Positions 34,483-43,723 of a stretch of 64,000 nt of DNA are shown here, one piece after another. Source of the DNA: Burkholderia metallica (GTDB lineage: Bacteria > Pseudomonadota > Gammaproteobacteria > Burkholderiales > Burkholderiaceae); contig NZ_CADFDB010000001.1 in assembly GCF_902832845.1 (NCBI RefSeq), forward strand, positions 62,001 to 126,000. The letters are read 5' to 3'. The notes beneath the pieces were generated by a model. The model was not told the DNA's origin. It was given only the letters and a program-made list of their open reading frames with translations, and did not search any database. The position numbers and the translations under genes were made by a program. Position 1 is the stretch's first letter. The number at the start of each line of letters is the position of its first letter.

Positions 34483-35736
34483 TCAACGTCCGGCGGTCGC
34501 GCTGCCGTTTCCGCCGAGATCGACCGCGTACGCGAGCGCCAGTTTGCCGAACTTCAGCGCATGGTTCGCCTGCCGGTCCGAGTTCTCCAGCGTGTCGTTC
34601 ACCGTATGGATGTACGGGCTGTCGTTCTGGTCGGCCTCGAACGGGAACGACGCCGGATACCCCTGCGCATTCCACGACGCGTGATCCGAGCACGCATACC
34701 CGCACTGCGACGTGCCGATCGCAAGCTCCGGCAGGTAGGTCTTCGCGAGGTTCGTCAGATAGGTGTTCTGCGCGGCGTTCGTGTAGTCGGTGATCAGGTA
34801 GATATCCTTCGGATCGCCCTTGTAGTTCGTCATGTCGAGCTGCAGTGCGCCGACCACGTTCGCGTTCTGCGTGCGGAACTGCTTCGCGATCGCTTTCGAG
34901 CCGAGCAGGCCGGCTTCCTCGGCCGCGTACCCGATGAACTTGATCGTCCGTTTCGGCTTGTAGTTGTTCGCGAGCAGCACGCGCAGCGCTTCGGTGAGGC
35001 TCGCGATGCCCGACGCGTCGTCGTCGGCGCCGGGCGAGCGCGTGTTCTCCGTCGTGCGGCCGACCGTAGAATCGAGGTGACCGCCCAGCACGACGGTGCC
35101 CGCGGCCGGATCGCTGCCGCGGATCGTCAGGATCACAGATTTCTGCGGAAAGCCCGTGTGCGCGAACTGCTCGACGGTGATGTCGGCGCGCGAACCCGCC
35201 AGCTGCTTCCACTGCAACGCGAGCCAGTCCGATGCGGCGACGCCGTGCGACGTCGTGTAGTAGCGGTTCGTGAAGCCGGACAGCGACGTGATCGTGCCGA
35301 CGATGTTGCTGGCCTGAAGCTGCTGGATCCACGTGCCGATCTGCGGCGCGTTCGCAACCTTGTATGCGGGCGCCGCGGCCTGTTTCGCGAGCGTCGCCGG
35401 CAACGGCTGCAGCGCTTGCCGTGCTTCGTCAAACGAATCGTGCACGACGTAGCCGGGCCCGTGGCCGCGCGTATGGTGGACGGCATGGGCGAGATCGCCC
35501 AGTCGCGCAGCGTCGATCTCGACGACGTGAACGGTCTCGCGGCGTGCGGTGCCGTCGGCCGTCTTGCCGGCGTCGACGGTCGTGCTGTACTGCGCGGCGG
35601 CGCTTGCGTCGATGCGCTGAAGCTGGCGGAACGCGGTGTCGCCGAGCGTGATCCAGACGGGTGCCGCGTGCGCGGCGGCGCTCAGCAGCATGCCGCCCAG
35701 CGCGGCGCTCAGGTGGGTCGGTTTCAGAGTAGGCAT
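34483..35736 (-). CDS. Secreted M28-family leucine aminopeptidase
   Basis: 417 residues. Signal peptide MPTLKPTHLSAALGGMLLSA ending AHA. A propeptide-like region of about 100 residues precedes the M28 domain. The di-zinc site is complete: VVLGGHLDST (His, Asp), SPGADDDASGIASL (bridging Asp), YAAEEAGLLGS (catalytic and ligand Glu), LQLDMTNYKG (Asp) and SPYIHTVNDT (His). It resembles the Vibrio/Pseudomonas secreted aminopeptidases. It is encoded 79 bp downstream of the zmpB-like gene on the same strand, so the pair likely forms an exoprotease unit: the endopeptidase makes peptides and this enzyme trims them. Confidence 0.92.
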   Translation of the reverse strand: MPTLKPTHLSAALGGMLLSAAAHAAPVWITLGDTAFRQLQRIDASAAAQYSTTVDAGKTADGTARRETVHVVEIDAARLGDLAHAVHHTRGHGPGYVVHDSFDEARQALQPLPATLAKQAAAPAYKVANAPQIGTWIQQLQASNIVGTITSLSGFTNRYYTTSHGVAASDWLALQWKQLAGSRADITVEQFAHTGFPQKSVILTIRGSDPAAGTVVLGGHLDSTVGRTTENTRSPGADDDASGIASLTEALRVLLANNYKPKRTIKFIGYAAEEAGLLGSKAIAKQFRTQNANVVGALQLDMTNYKGDPKDIYLITDYTNAAQNTYLTNLAKTYLPELAIGTSQCGYACSDHASWNAQGYPASFPFEADQNDSPYIHTVNDTLENSDRQANHALKFGKLALAYAVDLGGNGSATAGR

Positions 35737-35815
35737 GGTCGATCTCGTGAGGATGGCGATGTCGATGAAGGGAGCGCGCCGCAGGTCGTGCAGCGTGCTC
35801 CCGCCTGCTGCGGTA

Positions 35816-37528
35816 TTACGACTTCTGCGGAACGGTCACGCCGTACGTGCAGCTCTTGTTGTAGGCGTTGCCGATCGCGGTGAGCTGCGCGTTGCTGTAG
35901 CCGAGCGCGGACGCCGCCGTCAGCACGGCCTGCGCGGCGGCCTTCTGGTTGGTCGAGCTGTTGGTCATCGACAGCCCTTTCAGGAACGCCTTGTCCATCG
36001 CCTGCGCGCCGATCGCGTCGCGCGCGACGAGGTTGCACGACGCCCAGTACTGACCGGCCGTGTGGATCTCCGCGCCGCGGGCCTGCGCATAGGTGCGCCC
36101 GACGTTCCAGTTGGTCACGCGGCCGCCCCAGAACTCGTTGTGCCCGTCCCAGTTGTAGACCCAGTGGTACTGCGCATCCGACGGGCTCCACTGGTTGAAG
36201 TCGCGGCTGTACGCGGCGGCGAGATAGTCGCCGGTGCCTTCCGACAAACCTTCCTGCTGCGACAGGCCGCCGTTCGTCACCCAGTCGTGGATGCCGTGGC
36301 CGAGTTCGTGAATCACGACGTCCGCGTCTTCCGCGTCGTCCACGCCGCCCTGACCGAACGTCAGCCGCCCGCTGCTCGACGAGTACGACGAGTTGTCGTC
36401 GCCCGATTCGCCGTGCGGGTCGTACTGCACGCCGCCCGTGTACTGGTACGGCAGCGCCTTGATCCCGAGCGTCTGGTTCACGTAACGCAGGAACGTGTCG
36501 ATGTGGTAATACGCGTTCACCGCTTCGAAATACAGGTTGCCGCGCGTGAATTCGAACGCGGGTGTCGATTGCGTCGGGCATGCCTTGTCGAGCGGCGCAT
36601 CGAAATCGACGCAGGCCGCGTACGGGCCCGTCAGCGTGTAGCGCGAACCCGACTGCGCGATGTCCTTCAACGTCACGCGCACGCGCGCGGCGGTGAGCTG
36701 TGACGAATCGGCGTCGTTGGCGTCCTTGTAGCCGGTGCTGCCGTAGCTGCTCTTCGTCGGCGAAAGCGGATCGGGGCGGAACACGAAGCCGGTGCCGTCG
36801 GTCGCGTAGAACGCCTTGTCCTCGGCGCGCAGCACTTCGCCGCTGCCCGAGTCGATCAGCAGTTCCCAGTCGCCCTTCGGGCCGTCGTTCGGGCGGCCGC
36901 GCACTTTCCACGCGGTATGCGTGCCGGTCTTGTCGACGAACGCGACGAGCTGCGCATCGAGGTTCGTGAAGCCGCTCACGCCGAGATACGCGCGGGCGCG
37001 GTCGAGCGCCTGCTGCTGGTCGACGGCCTGCGATTTGCGCGCGGTCGCGACCACGCCGTTGATCGTGTTGCTCGCGACGTACAGGATGCGGCCGTCCTTC
37101 GCGACCGTCACCGCGATGTCGCTGCCGTACACCGGCAATCCGGCCGCCTGCTGCTGCATGCGCACGACGGTGAAGTCGGCATCGCTGCGCTCCGACGTGA
37201 CGACGAGGCTCGCGAGCGCGTTCGCGTCGAGCCCGAGCTGCGCGGCCTGCGACGCAACGAAGTCGCGCGCGCTGGCGGCGGGTGTCGCGGCGGCCTTCTT
37301 CGCGCGATACGCGGGGTTGTACAGCGTGACGGCGACGCCGTCCGCGCGGAACTGCCCGGCGGCCGTATCGGTCCTGGCGGCCGGCGGCGCGACGCCGCGT
37401 GTCAGGCTTTCGCGCAGGCTCGTCGCTTGCGGATTCGACACCTTGGTATCGGCCGCGGTGCCGCCGACGATGCCGAAACCGAGCGCGAGACCCAGGGCGA
37501 GCGGCAATGCTTTGCGTGATGTCTGCAT
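35816..37528 (-). CDS. zmpB: Secreted thermolysin-like zinc metalloprotease (ZmpB-like)
   Basis: 570 residues, as a preproenzyme. Signal peptide at 1-26. The FTP/PepSY propeptide region covers about 30-230 (VVRMQQQAAGLPVYGSDIAV). The catalytic domain has the zinc motif VVIHELGHGIHDW and the third ligand in QEGLSEGTGDYLAAAYS. Length and layout match ZmpB, the broad-specificity virulence protease described in B. cenocepacia; the name is by resemblance. It is cotranscribed with, or adjacent to, the aminopeptidase downstream. I found no convincing CepR lux-type box upstream. Confidence 0.85.
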   Translation of the reverse strand: MQTSRKALPLALGLALGFGIVGGTAADTKVSNPQATSLRESLTRGVAPPAARTDTAAGQFRADGVAVTLYNPAYRAKKAAATPAASARDFVASQAAQLGLDANALASLVVTSERSDADFTVVRMQQQAAGLPVYGSDIAVTVAKDGRILYVASNTINGVVATARKSQAVDQQQALDRARAYLGVSGFTNLDAQLVAFVDKTGTHTAWKVRGRPNDGPKGDWELLIDSGSGEVLRAEDKAFYATDGTGFVFRPDPLSPTKSSYGSTGYKDANDADSSQLTAARVRVTLKDIAQSGSRYTLTGPYAACVDFDAPLDKACPTQSTPAFEFTRGNLYFEAVNAYYHIDTFLRYVNQTLGIKALPYQYTGGVQYDPHGESGDDNSSYSSSSGRLTFGQGGVDDAEDADVVIHELGHGIHDWVTNGGLSQQEGLSEGTGDYLAAAYSRDFNQWSPSDAQYHWVYNWDGHNEFWGGRVTNWNVGRTYAQARGAEIHTAGQYWASCNLVARDAIGAQAMDKAFLKGLSMTNSSTNQKAAAQAVLTAASALGYSNAQLTAIGNAYNKSCTYGVTVPQKS

Positions 37529-38024
37529 ACGTGATCCTCATCTCAACGGTTGGACACGCCCGCGCGTTCGTGGCGCGCAGGCACGACACGGCCCGCGCGC
37601 CGGCTCGATGGAACCGGTGCGGCGAAGCGGTGTGGGGAGCGTCGACTGACTAAGGAACCCTAAATGTCAGGTCGAAGGAAAACAGGCGGGTGACGAGCGG
37701 GGCGAGCGGATGGAGAAGCGGACGGCAGGCAGGTGCGGCGACGGCGAATCGAGCATCGTCATGTCATACCCCTCGGATCGGACGGATATCGGTTGATGGC
37801 CCGCATGGCGAGACGTGCGGCGCGCGGCGAGCCGCGTACGCGTGTCGTTAGGGAGCCTATCTAACTTTTTTTGGTATGTTACAGAATATTTTCAACGACA
37901 TTCCAAATTATTTTCGACGACCGCTTCGGTCCGTCGATCAATCGCCGGCATTGTTCAGCGAGCGGCGGCAAACGCCGCCGGAACGTGCAATACCGCGCCG
38001 GATTGTGCCGAATGCCGACGACGA
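37529..38024. other. zmpB upstream region, AT-rich in part, no gene
   Basis: About 500 bp between the zmpB-like start and the end of the AraC gene on the same strand. Positions 37860-37920 are markedly AT-rich with a run of seven T, unusual for this window. I see no open frame with coding character. It probably contains the zmpB promoter and the 3' end of the AraC transcript. Confidence 0.5.
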
Positions 38025-38969
38025 TCAGCGCGTCGCGCGCCGGTCGCTGCGCGGGCTCAGGCCGAAGCGCGCGCGATACGTGCGCGAGAAATGCGACGGC
38101 GACTCGAACCCGCACGCGACGCACACCGACGTGATGCTCATGTCGGTCTGCTGCAGCAGTTCGCGCGCCCGGTCGAGCCGCAGGTTCAGGTAGAAATGCG
38201 TCGGCGTGTCGTTCAGCGTCGCGCTGAACAGCCGTTCGAGCTGGCGCCGCGTGATCGACACCTCCTGCGCGAGCGCATCGGAGCCGAGCGGATTTTCCAT
38301 GTGCCGCTGCATCGTGCCGATCACCTGGATCAGCTTGCGGTTGTGCACGCCGTAGCGCGCGGCGATTTCGAGCCGCTGGCTGTCCGAGCGCTGCCGGATC
38401 CGGCTGACGACGAACTGCTCGGAGATGGCTGCCGCGAGATCGGCGCCGTGCCGCCGGCCGATCAGGTCGAGCATCATGTCGATCGACGCGGTGCCGCCCG
38501 CGCACGTGATGCGCCGCTCGTCGATCTCGAACAGCTCCTGCGTCGCGTTCAGGCCCGGATAGCGTTCACGGAACGCGGCCAGCGCTTCCCAGTGCAGCGT
38601 GAGCGGCTGCGACGCGTCGAACAGCCCGGCTTCCGCGAGCACGAAGCTGCCCGTGTCGATGCCGCCGAGCGTTGCACCATGACGGTGCTGGCGGCGCAGC
38701 CAGTCGCCGATCGCACGCGTGTAGCACACGAGCGGATCGAAGCCCGCGACGACGAACACCGTATTGACGTTGCCGACGTCCGCGCACGCGGCTTCGGCGG
38801 CGACCGGAATGCCGTTGCTCGCGGCGACGGGCGCGCCGTCGGCGCTGATTACGTGCCAGCGGTAAAGCTCGCTGCGAAAGCGGTTCGCGACGCGCAGCGG
38901 CTCCACCGCAGACATGAAGCCGAGCGCGGAGAAGCCGGGCAGCAGCAGGAAGTGGAAATCCTCGGGCAT
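38025..38969 (-). CDS. AraC/GlxA-family regulator (CdhR/GbdR-like)
   Basis: 314 residues from the ATG at 38969. The N-terminal DJ-1/PfpI-like domain begins FHFLLLPGFSALGFMSAVEP and contains GGIDTGSFVLAEAGLF. The C-terminal AraC domain has QEVSITRRQLERLFSATLND and DMSITSVCVACGFESPSHFS. The design matches GbdR (6677) and the carnitine regulator CdhR. With a carnitine operon starting at 46627 it is a candidate CdhR, although it is 8 kb away and not adjacent. Alternatives are another amine or amino-acid sensor. Confidence 0.85.
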   Translation of the reverse strand: MPEDFHFLLLPGFSALGFMSAVEPLRVANRFRSELYRWHVISADGAPVAASNGIPVAAEAACADVGNVNTVFVVAGFDPLVCYTRAIGDWLRRQHRHGATLGGIDTGSFVLAEAGLFDASQPLTLHWEALAAFRERYPGLNATQELFEIDERRITCAGGTASIDMMLDLIGRRHGADLAAAISEQFVVSRIRQRSDSQRLEIAARYGVHNRKLIQVIGTMQRHMENPLGSDALAQEVSITRRQLERLFSATLNDTPTHFYLNLRLDRARELLQQTDMSITSVCVACGFESPSHFSRTYRARFGLSPRSDRRATR

Positions 38970-39100
38970 TGGGGCAGCGGATGGAGTCGGGTGGCGTCGT
39001 GCAGCATGCGGGGCGGCGGGCGCACGCGCATGCGCCGCGCCGCGGCCGGCTCGCGCGCGCCGAACGGTCAGGCGGAGATTATCGCGGGTTTTGCGCGGCG

Positions 39101-40063
39101 TCAGCGCGTTTTTGCGCCGCGCGCGGACCGGCGCGCGGTGGTCGACGGCAACTCGCCGAACTGCGCGTTGTACGCGTTCGCGAAATGCCCGAGGTGGATG
39201 AAGCCCCAGCGCGCGGCCGCGTCGCTGATCGACAGGTCGGCCTGCCGCGTGTCGAGCAGCATCCGCCGCACCTGCGACAGGCGCAGCGAGCGCACGTAAT
39301 GCAGCGGGCTCGTCTGCACGACCGACTGGAAGCTGTTCTGCATCGTGCGCCGGCTCACGCGCAGTTGCGCACACAGGCTCAGCACGTCGACCGGCGCTTC
39401 GGGGTGGTCGATCACGTAGTCGTGCACGCGGCGCACGATGTCGGCGCGGCACGCATGCGTGAGACGGTTCGTCGGTTCGGGTATCCGGTACGTGAGGAGA
39501 TCGACGAGCACGTTGCCGACCTCGCCGCGCAGCTCACGCTGCGCGCGTGCGTCGCGGTACGCATCGGGCGCCGCCAGCACGCGCTCGAGCTGCGTGGCGA
39601 TTTGCACGCTCGCGCGCATCAGCACGGCGGTGGGCATGTCGACCACGCCGCGCCGCAACGCGGCTTCGTCGAGCCGGACATCGGCCGCATCCTCGACCTG
39701 CTGCATCAGCTCGGCGTCGGCGACGACGCCGACCAGCGACATGTCGTCGGGCGAATGCAGCTCGAACGGTGCGCCGCCGCGCGCCATCACCATCGTGCCG
39801 CGTTCGACGCGCGCGCCGCCGAATGCGAACGCGCCCGAGCCGGTGAGCGGCATGCCGAACACCGTATGGTCGTGCGGCAGGCGGCCACGCTGGATGATGC
39901 GCACGTTGGCAGCTTCCTGGAACAACTGCACGCCGTCCAGCACCGCGTGCTTGACCGCGCTGCGATACACGCCGGCGCCGATCTGGTCGTAGCGCTGGTT
40001 CCAGCCGCGCAGCGCGTCGGCATGGCTGTCCGCGTTGTCGAACCTCTCGTGAAACACGAACAC
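39101..40063 (-). CDS. AraC-family regulator divergent from aau operon
   Basis: 320 residues. The start is a GTG at 40063 with TGGAGG six bases upstream. The N-terminal part resembles AraC_binding_2-type cupin domains (FGMPLTGSGAFAFGGARVER). The C-terminal double helix-turn-helix is LSLCAQLRVSRRTMQNSFQS and DLSISDAAARWGFIHLGHFA. It is divergent from the aromatic amine dehydrogenase genes with 244 bp between starts, so it is the likely amine-responsive activator of that operon. Confidence 0.87.
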   Translation of the reverse strand: MFVFHERFDNADSHADALRGWNQRYDQIGAGVYRSAVKHAVLDGVQLFQEAANVRIIQRGRLPHDHTVFGMPLTGSGAFAFGGARVERGTMVMARGGAPFELHSPDDMSLVGVVADAELMQQVEDAADVRLDEAALRRGVVDMPTAVLMRASVQIATQLERVLAAPDAYRDARAQRELRGEVGNVLVDLLTYRIPEPTNRLTHACRADIVRRVHDYVIDHPEAPVDVLSLCAQLRVSRRTMQNSFQSVVQTSPLHYVRSLRLSQVRRMLLDTRQADLSISDAAARWGFIHLGHFANAYNAQFGELPSTTARRSARGAKTR

Positions 40064-40307
40064 GGCGCCTCCAGGTGTGTCGATCGGGACCGCGCAAGAT
40101 TAAACCGACCGCGCGGTCGGCGCAATACGGGGGAGCGCTATTCCGCGCGCCTGCGTCAGAGGGTCGGAAGCGTCCGGCCGGCGCGGCTTTCAGGCGGTTT
40201 TCCAATATCCCGAATCGGCACGCACGCGGTGCCGGTCCGGGTGCTGACCGGATTTATTGTCGAACTACAGTCGCCCCACACAACGTGATTCCCCAACTGG
40301 AGGCGAC

Positions 40308-41465
40308 ATGAGGACAAGGCGACGAACCGCGATGCTCGCGGCGACGCTGGCGTTCGCGGCGGCATGGGCGGGCAGTGCGAGCGCGACGGAAAAGCCCGAG
40401 GAACTGGTCGTGCAGAAGATGCCGCCGTGGCATCCGCACGCGGTCTATATCGTCGACATCTCGATGCCGTCGATGACCGACGGGCGCATCTACGTGTACG
40501 ACGCCGATGCGAAGAAGCTGCTCGGCCAGATCGACGGCGGCTTCGGCCCCGGCTTCGCGATTGCGCCGGACCACCGGACGAGCTTTGTCGCGACGACCTA
40601 CTTCTCGCGCGGGTCGCACGGCACGCGCACCGACGTCGTCGAGCTGACCGACAACACGACGCTCGATCATGCCGGCGAGATCGTAATTCCGGCCAAGCAT
40701 GCGCAGCACGTGCCGTCGCCGTACAACACCGCGTTCAGTGCCGACGGCAAGCGGCTGTACGTCGCGAACATCACGCCGGCCGCATCGGTGACGGTGATCG
40801 ACGCGGTGTCGAAGAAGGTGCTGTCGGAAATCGACACGGCCGCCTGCGTGCTCGCGTATCCGTCGGGCAAAGACCGCTTCACCGCACTGTGCGAAAGCGG
40901 CAAGGCGCTGACCGTCACGCTCGATGCGAACGGCAAGGAGACGAAGCGCGCGATGTCGGACGCGTTCATCGACGTCGACAAGGATCCGGCGTTCGTGAAC
41001 GCGTCGCGCTACCACGGCCGCTATCTGTTCACGACGTACGGCGGCCACGTGCTCGACGCGGATTTCAGCGGCGACAAGCCGGCGTTCGGCAAGCCGTGGG
41101 CACTGCTGACGGACGCCGAGCGCGCCGAAGGCTGGCGCCCGGGCGGCATGCAGCAGACGGCCGTGCACGCGAAGCTGAACCGCTACTACGTGCTGATGCA
41201 CAAGGGCGGTGACGGCTCGCACAAGGACCCCGGCATGCAGGTCTGGGTGTATGACCTGAAGTCGCGGCAGCGCGTCGCGCGCTGGGATCTCGCGCAGCAG
41301 AAGGTCGATCCGCTCGTGTCGATCCAGGTCAGCGACGACGACCGGCCGCTGTTCTACGGGCTGACGGCGACCTCCGACCTCGTCGTGATGGATGCGCGCA
41401 CCGGCACGCTGCAGCACGTCGAGAAGCAGATCGGCAACACGTCGTCGTTGCTCGTCAACCCGTGA
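40308..41465 (+). CDS. aauB: Aromatic amine dehydrogenase large subunit
   Basis: 385 residues. Signal peptide ending near GSASA. The mature part is a seven-bladed beta-propeller of the amine dehydrogenase heavy-chain family (AVYIVDISMPSMTDGRIYVY; GGFGPGFAIAPDHRTSFVAT; YSRG-type loop TYFSRGSHGTRTDVVE; QTAVHAKLNRYYVLMHKGGD). With the TTQ subunit encoded at 42690 it forms the periplasmic alpha2beta2 quinoprotein that deaminates phenylethylamine, tyramine or tryptamine. The order B-E-D-A matches the aau cluster of Alcaligenes faecalis. Methylamine as a substrate cannot be excluded by eye. Confidence 0.9.
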   Translation: MRTRRRTAMLAATLAFAAAWAGSASATEKPEELVVQKMPPWHPHAVYIVDISMPSMTDGRIYVYDADAKKLLGQIDGGFGPGFAIAPDHRTSFVATTYFSRGSHGTRTDVVELTDNTTLDHAGEIVIPAKHAQHVPSPYNTAFSADGKRLYVANITPAASVTVIDAVSKKVLSEIDTAACVLAYPSGKDRFTALCESGKALTVTLDANGKETKRAMSDAFIDVDKDPAFVNASRYHGRYLFTTYGGHVLDADFSGDKPAFGKPWALLTDAERAEGWRPGGMQQTAVHAKLNRYYVLMHKGGDGSHKDPGMQVWVYDLKSRQRVARWDLAQQKVDPLVSIQVSDDDRPLFYGLTATSDLVVMDARTGTLQHVEKQIGNTSSLLVNP

Positions 41466-41472
41466 GGCCGCG

Positions 41473-42027
41473 ATGACACTCGATCCCGTACTGGCCACCA
41501 GCGCGCAGGCCGGCGCCGCCGCCGTCGTGCTGCTCGGCGCGTTCGCGAAGATGCGCCGGCCCGCCGCGTTCGGTCGGGCACTCGCCGGCTACCGGCTGCT
41601 GCCCGACGCACTGACCGCACCCGTCGCGTTCGCGATTCCGCTCGCGGAAGTAGTCGGCGCCGCGGCGCTGCTGTTTCCCGATACGCGCATGGCCGGCGCG
41701 ATCGGCCTGATCGCGCTGCTCGCGGCGTTCGCCGCCGCGATCGCGATCAATCTCCTGCGCGGCCACACCGACATCGACTGCGGCTGTTCCGGCTTCGCGG
41801 CGGCGCGTGCCGACGCACCGCGCGGCATCGGCTGGCTGCACGTCGGGCGCGCGCTGCTGCTCGCCGCGCTGGCCGCGACCGCGTTCGTCGAACCGGGTGC
41901 GCGCGCGGTCGTGTGGTTCGACTACCTGACGCTGTTCTTTTCCGTGCTGCTGATCGTCTGCGCGCTGCTCACCGTCGACGTGCTGCTCGCCAACGTCCCG
42001 CGCCTTTCCCATCTGAGGAATTCATGA
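41473..42027 (+). CDS. aauE: MauE/AauE-like membrane protein for TTQ subunit export/folding
   Basis: 184 residues, four to five membrane helices. A MauE/DoxX-type core has a conserved Cys pair in DIDCGCSGF. MauE works with MauD in forming the six disulfides of the small subunit. It starts 7 bp after aauB and ends in an ATGA overlap with aauD. Confidence 0.88.
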   Translation: MTLDPVLATSAQAGAAAVVLLGAFAKMRRPAAFGRALAGYRLLPDALTAPVAFAIPLAEVVGAAALLFPDTRMAGAIGLIALLAAFAAAIAINLLRGHTDIDCGCSGFAAARADAPRGIGWLHVGRALLLAALAATAFVEPGARAVVWFDYLTLFFSVLLIVCALLTVDVLLANVPRLSHLRNS

Positions 42028-42650
42028 TGCAAACCGCTCTCACCGTTTCCACCGCCCTGTTGTGGGTGGCCGTCCTCGCGCTCGGCGCGATCTGTCTCGC
42101 ACTGGTGCGCCAGATCGGCATCCTGTACGAACGCATCATGCCGGCCGGCGCGTTGATGATCGACAAGGGGCCGGCGGTCGGCGCGATCGCGCCGACGTTC
42201 GAGCTGACCGACATTCGCGGCGCGCGGGTGAAGGTCGGCGGCATCGACGCGTCGGGCAACGCGACGCTGCTGTTCTTCCTGTCGCCGACGTGCCCGGTCT
42301 GCAAGAAGCTGTTGCCGCTGCTGCCGTCGCTGCAGGCGAGCGAGGCGACGCCGGTCAACATCGTGCTCGCGAGCGACGGCGATGCCGACGAACACGCGCG
42401 CTTCGCGCGCAAGCACGACCTCGGGCGCTTCCCGTACGTGCTGTCCCAGGAACTCGGTCTTGCGTACCAGATCGGCAAGCTGCCGTACGCGGTGCTGCTC
42501 GACGAAACGGGCACCGTGCGCGCGAAGGGGCTCGTCAACACGCGCGAGCATCTCGAGAGCCTGTTCGAAGCGAAGGCGCGCGGCGTCGCGTCGCTGCAGC
42601 AGTTCGTGCACGGCGATCACAGTCACGACGCGCACGCGCAGCACGCATGA
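42024..42650 (+). CDS. aauD: AauD/MauD thioredoxin-like disulfide protein
   Basis: 208 residues. An N-terminal membrane anchor (TALLWVAVLALGAICLALVR) is followed by a thioredoxin fold with the redox motif SPTCPVCKKLLPLL. It assists disulfide formation in the cysteine-rich small subunit. The first of two tandem ATG codons overlaps the aauE stop. The C-terminus is His-rich (GDHSHDAHAQHA), an unusual tail that might bind metal. Confidence 0.9.
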   Translation: MMQTALTVSTALLWVAVLALGAICLALVRQIGILYERIMPAGALMIDKGPAVGAIAPTFELTDIRGARVKVGGIDASGNATLLFFLSPTCPVCKKLLPLLPSLQASEATPVNIVLASDGDADEHARFARKHDLGRFPYVLSQELGLAYQIGKLPYAVLLDETGTVRAKGLVNTREHLESLFEAKARGVASLQQFVHGDHSHDAHAQHA

Positions 42651-42689
42651 CCGGCCGACCCACTTTCAACGTCATTGGAGAACAACCAC

Positions 42690-43226
42690 ATGGGCCTGTT
42701 TGATTCATGGTTCGAGCGGTCGGCGCGCGGCGTCGCGCAGCACAGTTCGCGGCGCAGCGCGATGGCGAAGCTCGGCAAGGTGCTGGTGGGGTCGGCGATG
42801 CTGCCGCTCCTGCCCGTCGATCGCACCGCGTATGCGGCCGACGCGGCATCGGGGGCGTCCGGTGCGGCGGCAGCCGGGGCGAGCGACGACCCGACGAGCT
42901 GCGACTACTGGAAATACTGCGCGATCGACGGCTGGCTGTGCAGTTGCTGCGGCGGCACGTCGAGCAGCTGCCCGCCGGGCACGACGCCTTCGCCGATCAC
43001 GTGGATCGGCACGTGCCGCAACCCGCACGACGGTTCGGACTACATCGTGTCGTACAACGACTGCTGCGGCAAGACGTCGTGCGGCAAGTGCTTCTGCAAT
43101 CGCAACGAGCGCGAGAAGCCGCTGTACAAGCTGTCGCTGAACAACGACATCAACTGGTGCATGGCCAACGGCAACTCGAACTATCACTGTTCGGTGTCGG
43201 TTCTGCTGGGAGCGGCAAAGCAATGA
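42690..43226 (+). CDS. aauA: Aromatic amine dehydrogenase small (TTQ) subunit
   Basis: 178 residues. The long leader has a twin-arginine motif (SRRSAMAKLGKVLVGSAMLP), as for MADH/AADH small subunits. The mature domain is rich in Cys for multiple disulfides (CDYWKYCAIDGWLCSCCGG; DCCGKTSCGKCFCN). The two tryptophans cross-linked into tryptophan tryptophylquinone are Trp105 (ITWIGTC) and Trp156 (NDINWCMAN). TTGGAG precedes the start, and the gene ends in an ATGA overlap with the cytochrome gene. Confidence 0.94.
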   Translation: MGLFDSWFERSARGVAQHSSRRSAMAKLGKVLVGSAMLPLLPVDRTAYAADAASGASGAAAAGASDDPTSCDYWKYCAIDGWLCSCCGGTSSSCPPGTTPSPITWIGTCRNPHDGSDYIVSYNDCCGKTSCGKCFCNRNEREKPLYKLSLNNDINWCMANGNSNYHCSVSVLLGAAKQ

Positions 43227-43723
43227 AACGGAAGCAAGCGGGAAAGATCGCCGTCGCGTGCGTGACGGCCGTGGCGGCCTTCGCGCTGGCGGGCGTCGCC
43301 GGCGCGCAGGAAGCCGTGCATTACCCGGCCGGCAAGAACCTGTTCGATGCGCAGTGCGCGGTGTGTCACCAGGCGGGCGGCAAGGGGCAGGACGGCCTCG
43401 CGCCGCCGCTGACCGAGTATCCGGGCAAGTACGCGACGGCCGCATCGGGGCGCGCGCAACTGGTCGCGACGCTGCTGCACGGGATGTTCGGCGCGATCAA
43501 GGTGCGCGACAAGAGCTACAACTTCAAGATGCCGTCGTTTGCGAGCGCGAGCGACGACGACATCGCGCACGTGCTCAACTACGTCGTGTTCGATCTGAAC
43601 GCGCAGCACGGCGATGCGAAGCCGTTCACGGCGGCCGATATCCGCGCGGCGCGCGGGAAGGAGATGGACGGCACGGCCGTTCACGCGCAACGCGAAACCG
43701 TCGTCAAGGGGCTCGGCCTGTGA
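43223..43723 (+). CDS. Periplasmic c-type cytochrome of aau operon (first)
   Basis: 166 residues with signal peptide ending AGVAGAQ. One haem motif, CAVCH (FDAQCAVCHQAGGKGQDG), and a likely axial Met in FKMPSFASASDDDIAHVL. It probably accepts electrons from the dehydrogenase (with or in place of azurin) and corresponds to orf-2 of the Alcaligenes aau cluster. It overlaps aauA by ATGA. Confidence 0.9.
   Translation: MKRKQAGKIAVACVTAVAAFALAGVAGAQEAVHYPAGKNLFDAQCAVCHQAGGKGQDGLAPPLTEYPGKYATAASGRAQLVATLLHGMFGAIKVRDKSYNFKMPSFASASDDDIAHVLNYVVFDLNAQHGDAKPFTAADIRAARGKEMDGTAVHAQRETVVKGLGL

Noticed and set aside
37529-37860. CepR-type lux box upstream of the zmpB-like gene
   Set aside because: No CTGT-N10-ACAG-like dyad of good quality was found.
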